DNA from: an uncultured Leuconostoc sp.
GTDB taxonomy: Bacteria > Bacillota > Bacilli > Lactobacillales > Lactobacillaceae
Length of the DNA: 5,696 nt
Reading direction: 5' to 3'
Assembly (NCBI GenBank): GCA_900554745.1
Contig: USIU01000083.1
Span: 1-5,696 of the forward strand
Position numbers and translations under genes: made by a program. Each line of letters starts with the position of its first letter. The stretch's first letter is position 1. Below the pieces are notes generated by a model. It ran no database searches, was not told the DNA's origin, and was given only the letters and a program-made list of their open reading frames with translations. This document shows, piece after piece, positions 5,182 to 5,696 of this stretch.

Positions 5182-5696
5182 TTAGTCATTTAATGCTGCT
5201 TGCTCTGATTCTTCTTGTGCGACTTTCGCCATGGCCGCTTGCGCTAAGAGGTTCAAATAATTGAACGGACGATCAAACCAAGGTTGGAAAAGCATATCCA
5301 CAAAGGCAAGATCGGCTAACGTCATCTGATTTTGGATAGCAATTGAAGCGGCGTTAGCAGATTGAGAAATATCATATTTACTCTGCAACTGGACACCGAG
5401 TATCCGCTTTGTTTGACGTTCCCAAGTGATTGTCATCAAGACCGGTTCAGTTGATGACATAAATTCTGGACGGAAATTATCGGTCATCGTCAAACTATCA
5501 GCGTCAATCCCTGAGGCTTTCGCATGTGCTTCAGTCAGGCCAGAAGAAGCCATGTTCAAATTATACAACTTCAAGCCCGAAGTGGCTTGGGTTCCCATAT
5601 ATTTCAACGTTGGTTCAACGAGGTTATACCCAATGAGCGTCCCTTGGCGTACCGCATTAGTTGCCAAAGGAATATAGTCGTGATCGCCAGTTGGGT
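5182..5696 (-). CDS. nox: NADH oxidase (flavin-dependent), C-terminal 171 codons; 5' end outside the window
   Basis: Flavin NADH oxidases of this family reduce oxygen, usually to water, using NADH. They help lactic acid bacteria regenerate NAD+ and cope with oxygen in the cytoplasm. Reading from the window edge, the frame is open without a start codon. It opens with PTGDHDYIPLATNAVRQG, the conserved end of the FAD-binding region. The dimerisation domain follows: YMGTQATSGLKLYNL, then ILGVQLQSKYDIS, then the C-terminal signature LADLAFVDMLFQPWFDRPFN with NYLNLLAQAAMA near the end. These match the CoA-disulfide reductase/NADH oxidase/NADH peroxidase family and are closest to Nox as I recall it. 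The redox cysteine and NADH site lie outside the window, so NADH peroxidase cannot be fully excluded. A TTG at 5667 could be misread as a start, but homology continues upstream of it. Confidence 0.85.
   Translation of the reverse strand, partial: PTGDHDYIPLATNAVRQGTLIGYNLVEPTLKYMGTQATSGLKLYNLNMASSGLTEAHAKASGIDADSLTMTDNFRPEFMSSTEPVLMTITWERQTKRILGVQLQSKYDISQSANAASIAIQNQMTLADLAFVDMLFQPWFDRPFNYLNLLAQAAMAKVAQEESEQAALND

Overview
The window is a 5.7 kb stretch of chromosome-like DNA from a low-to-moderate GC Gram-positive bacterium, most likely a lactic acid bacterium of the Lactobacillaceae (Weissella/Leuconostoc/Lactobacillus-like). Grounds for this are strong AAGGAG-type ribosome binding sites, intrinsic terminators, an NADH oxidase of the lactic-acid-bacterial kind and a Lactobacillales-style cyclopropane fatty acid synthase. 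The genus is inference only. Every gene I can support lies on the minus strand, so the reading order runs from high to low coordinates.

Layout in transcription order: (1) 5696-5182 holds the C-terminal third of an NADH oxidase (nox), cut by the window edge and ended by a strong terminator. (2) 4995-3712 holds a complete secreted PL1 pectate lyase with an intact calcium-binding and catalytic set, ended by its own terminator. (3) 3570-2374 holds a complete cyclopropane-fatty-acid-phospholipid synthase (cfa) with a near-consensus promoter. A 160-base tail containing a 26-codon ORF of unknown meaning follows, and then a 16-bp-armed terminator. (4) 2140-1 is the start of the kdp operon: kdpF (28 codons, overlapping kdpA by ATGA), kdpA (complete) and kdpB (first 128 codons; the gene leaves the window). 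KdpC and any KdpDE sensor pair would lie beyond position 1 or elsewhere.

The first three genes look like single-gene transcription units, since each is closed by its own hairpin terminator. Only kdpFAB is clearly an operon with translational coupling. The neighbours do not form one pathway. Loosely they share a theme of coping with the environment: oxygen/NADH disposal, plant cell wall pectin cleavage, membrane lipid modification, and high-affinity potassium uptake.

Most of the interest is between the genes. There is a plus-strand promoter with a perfect -35 and 17-bp spacing that faces into the 3' end of nox. Upstream of kdpF are TTAACA repeats with an 11-bp period, resembling an OmpR-family response regulator site. 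A GGGACGTC element is shared between the pectate lyase terminator and the spacer of the cfa promoter. A short leader-type ORF with a good ribosome binding site lies ahead of the pectate lyase gene. I found no RNA genes, insertion sequences, CRISPR arrays or clear new system.
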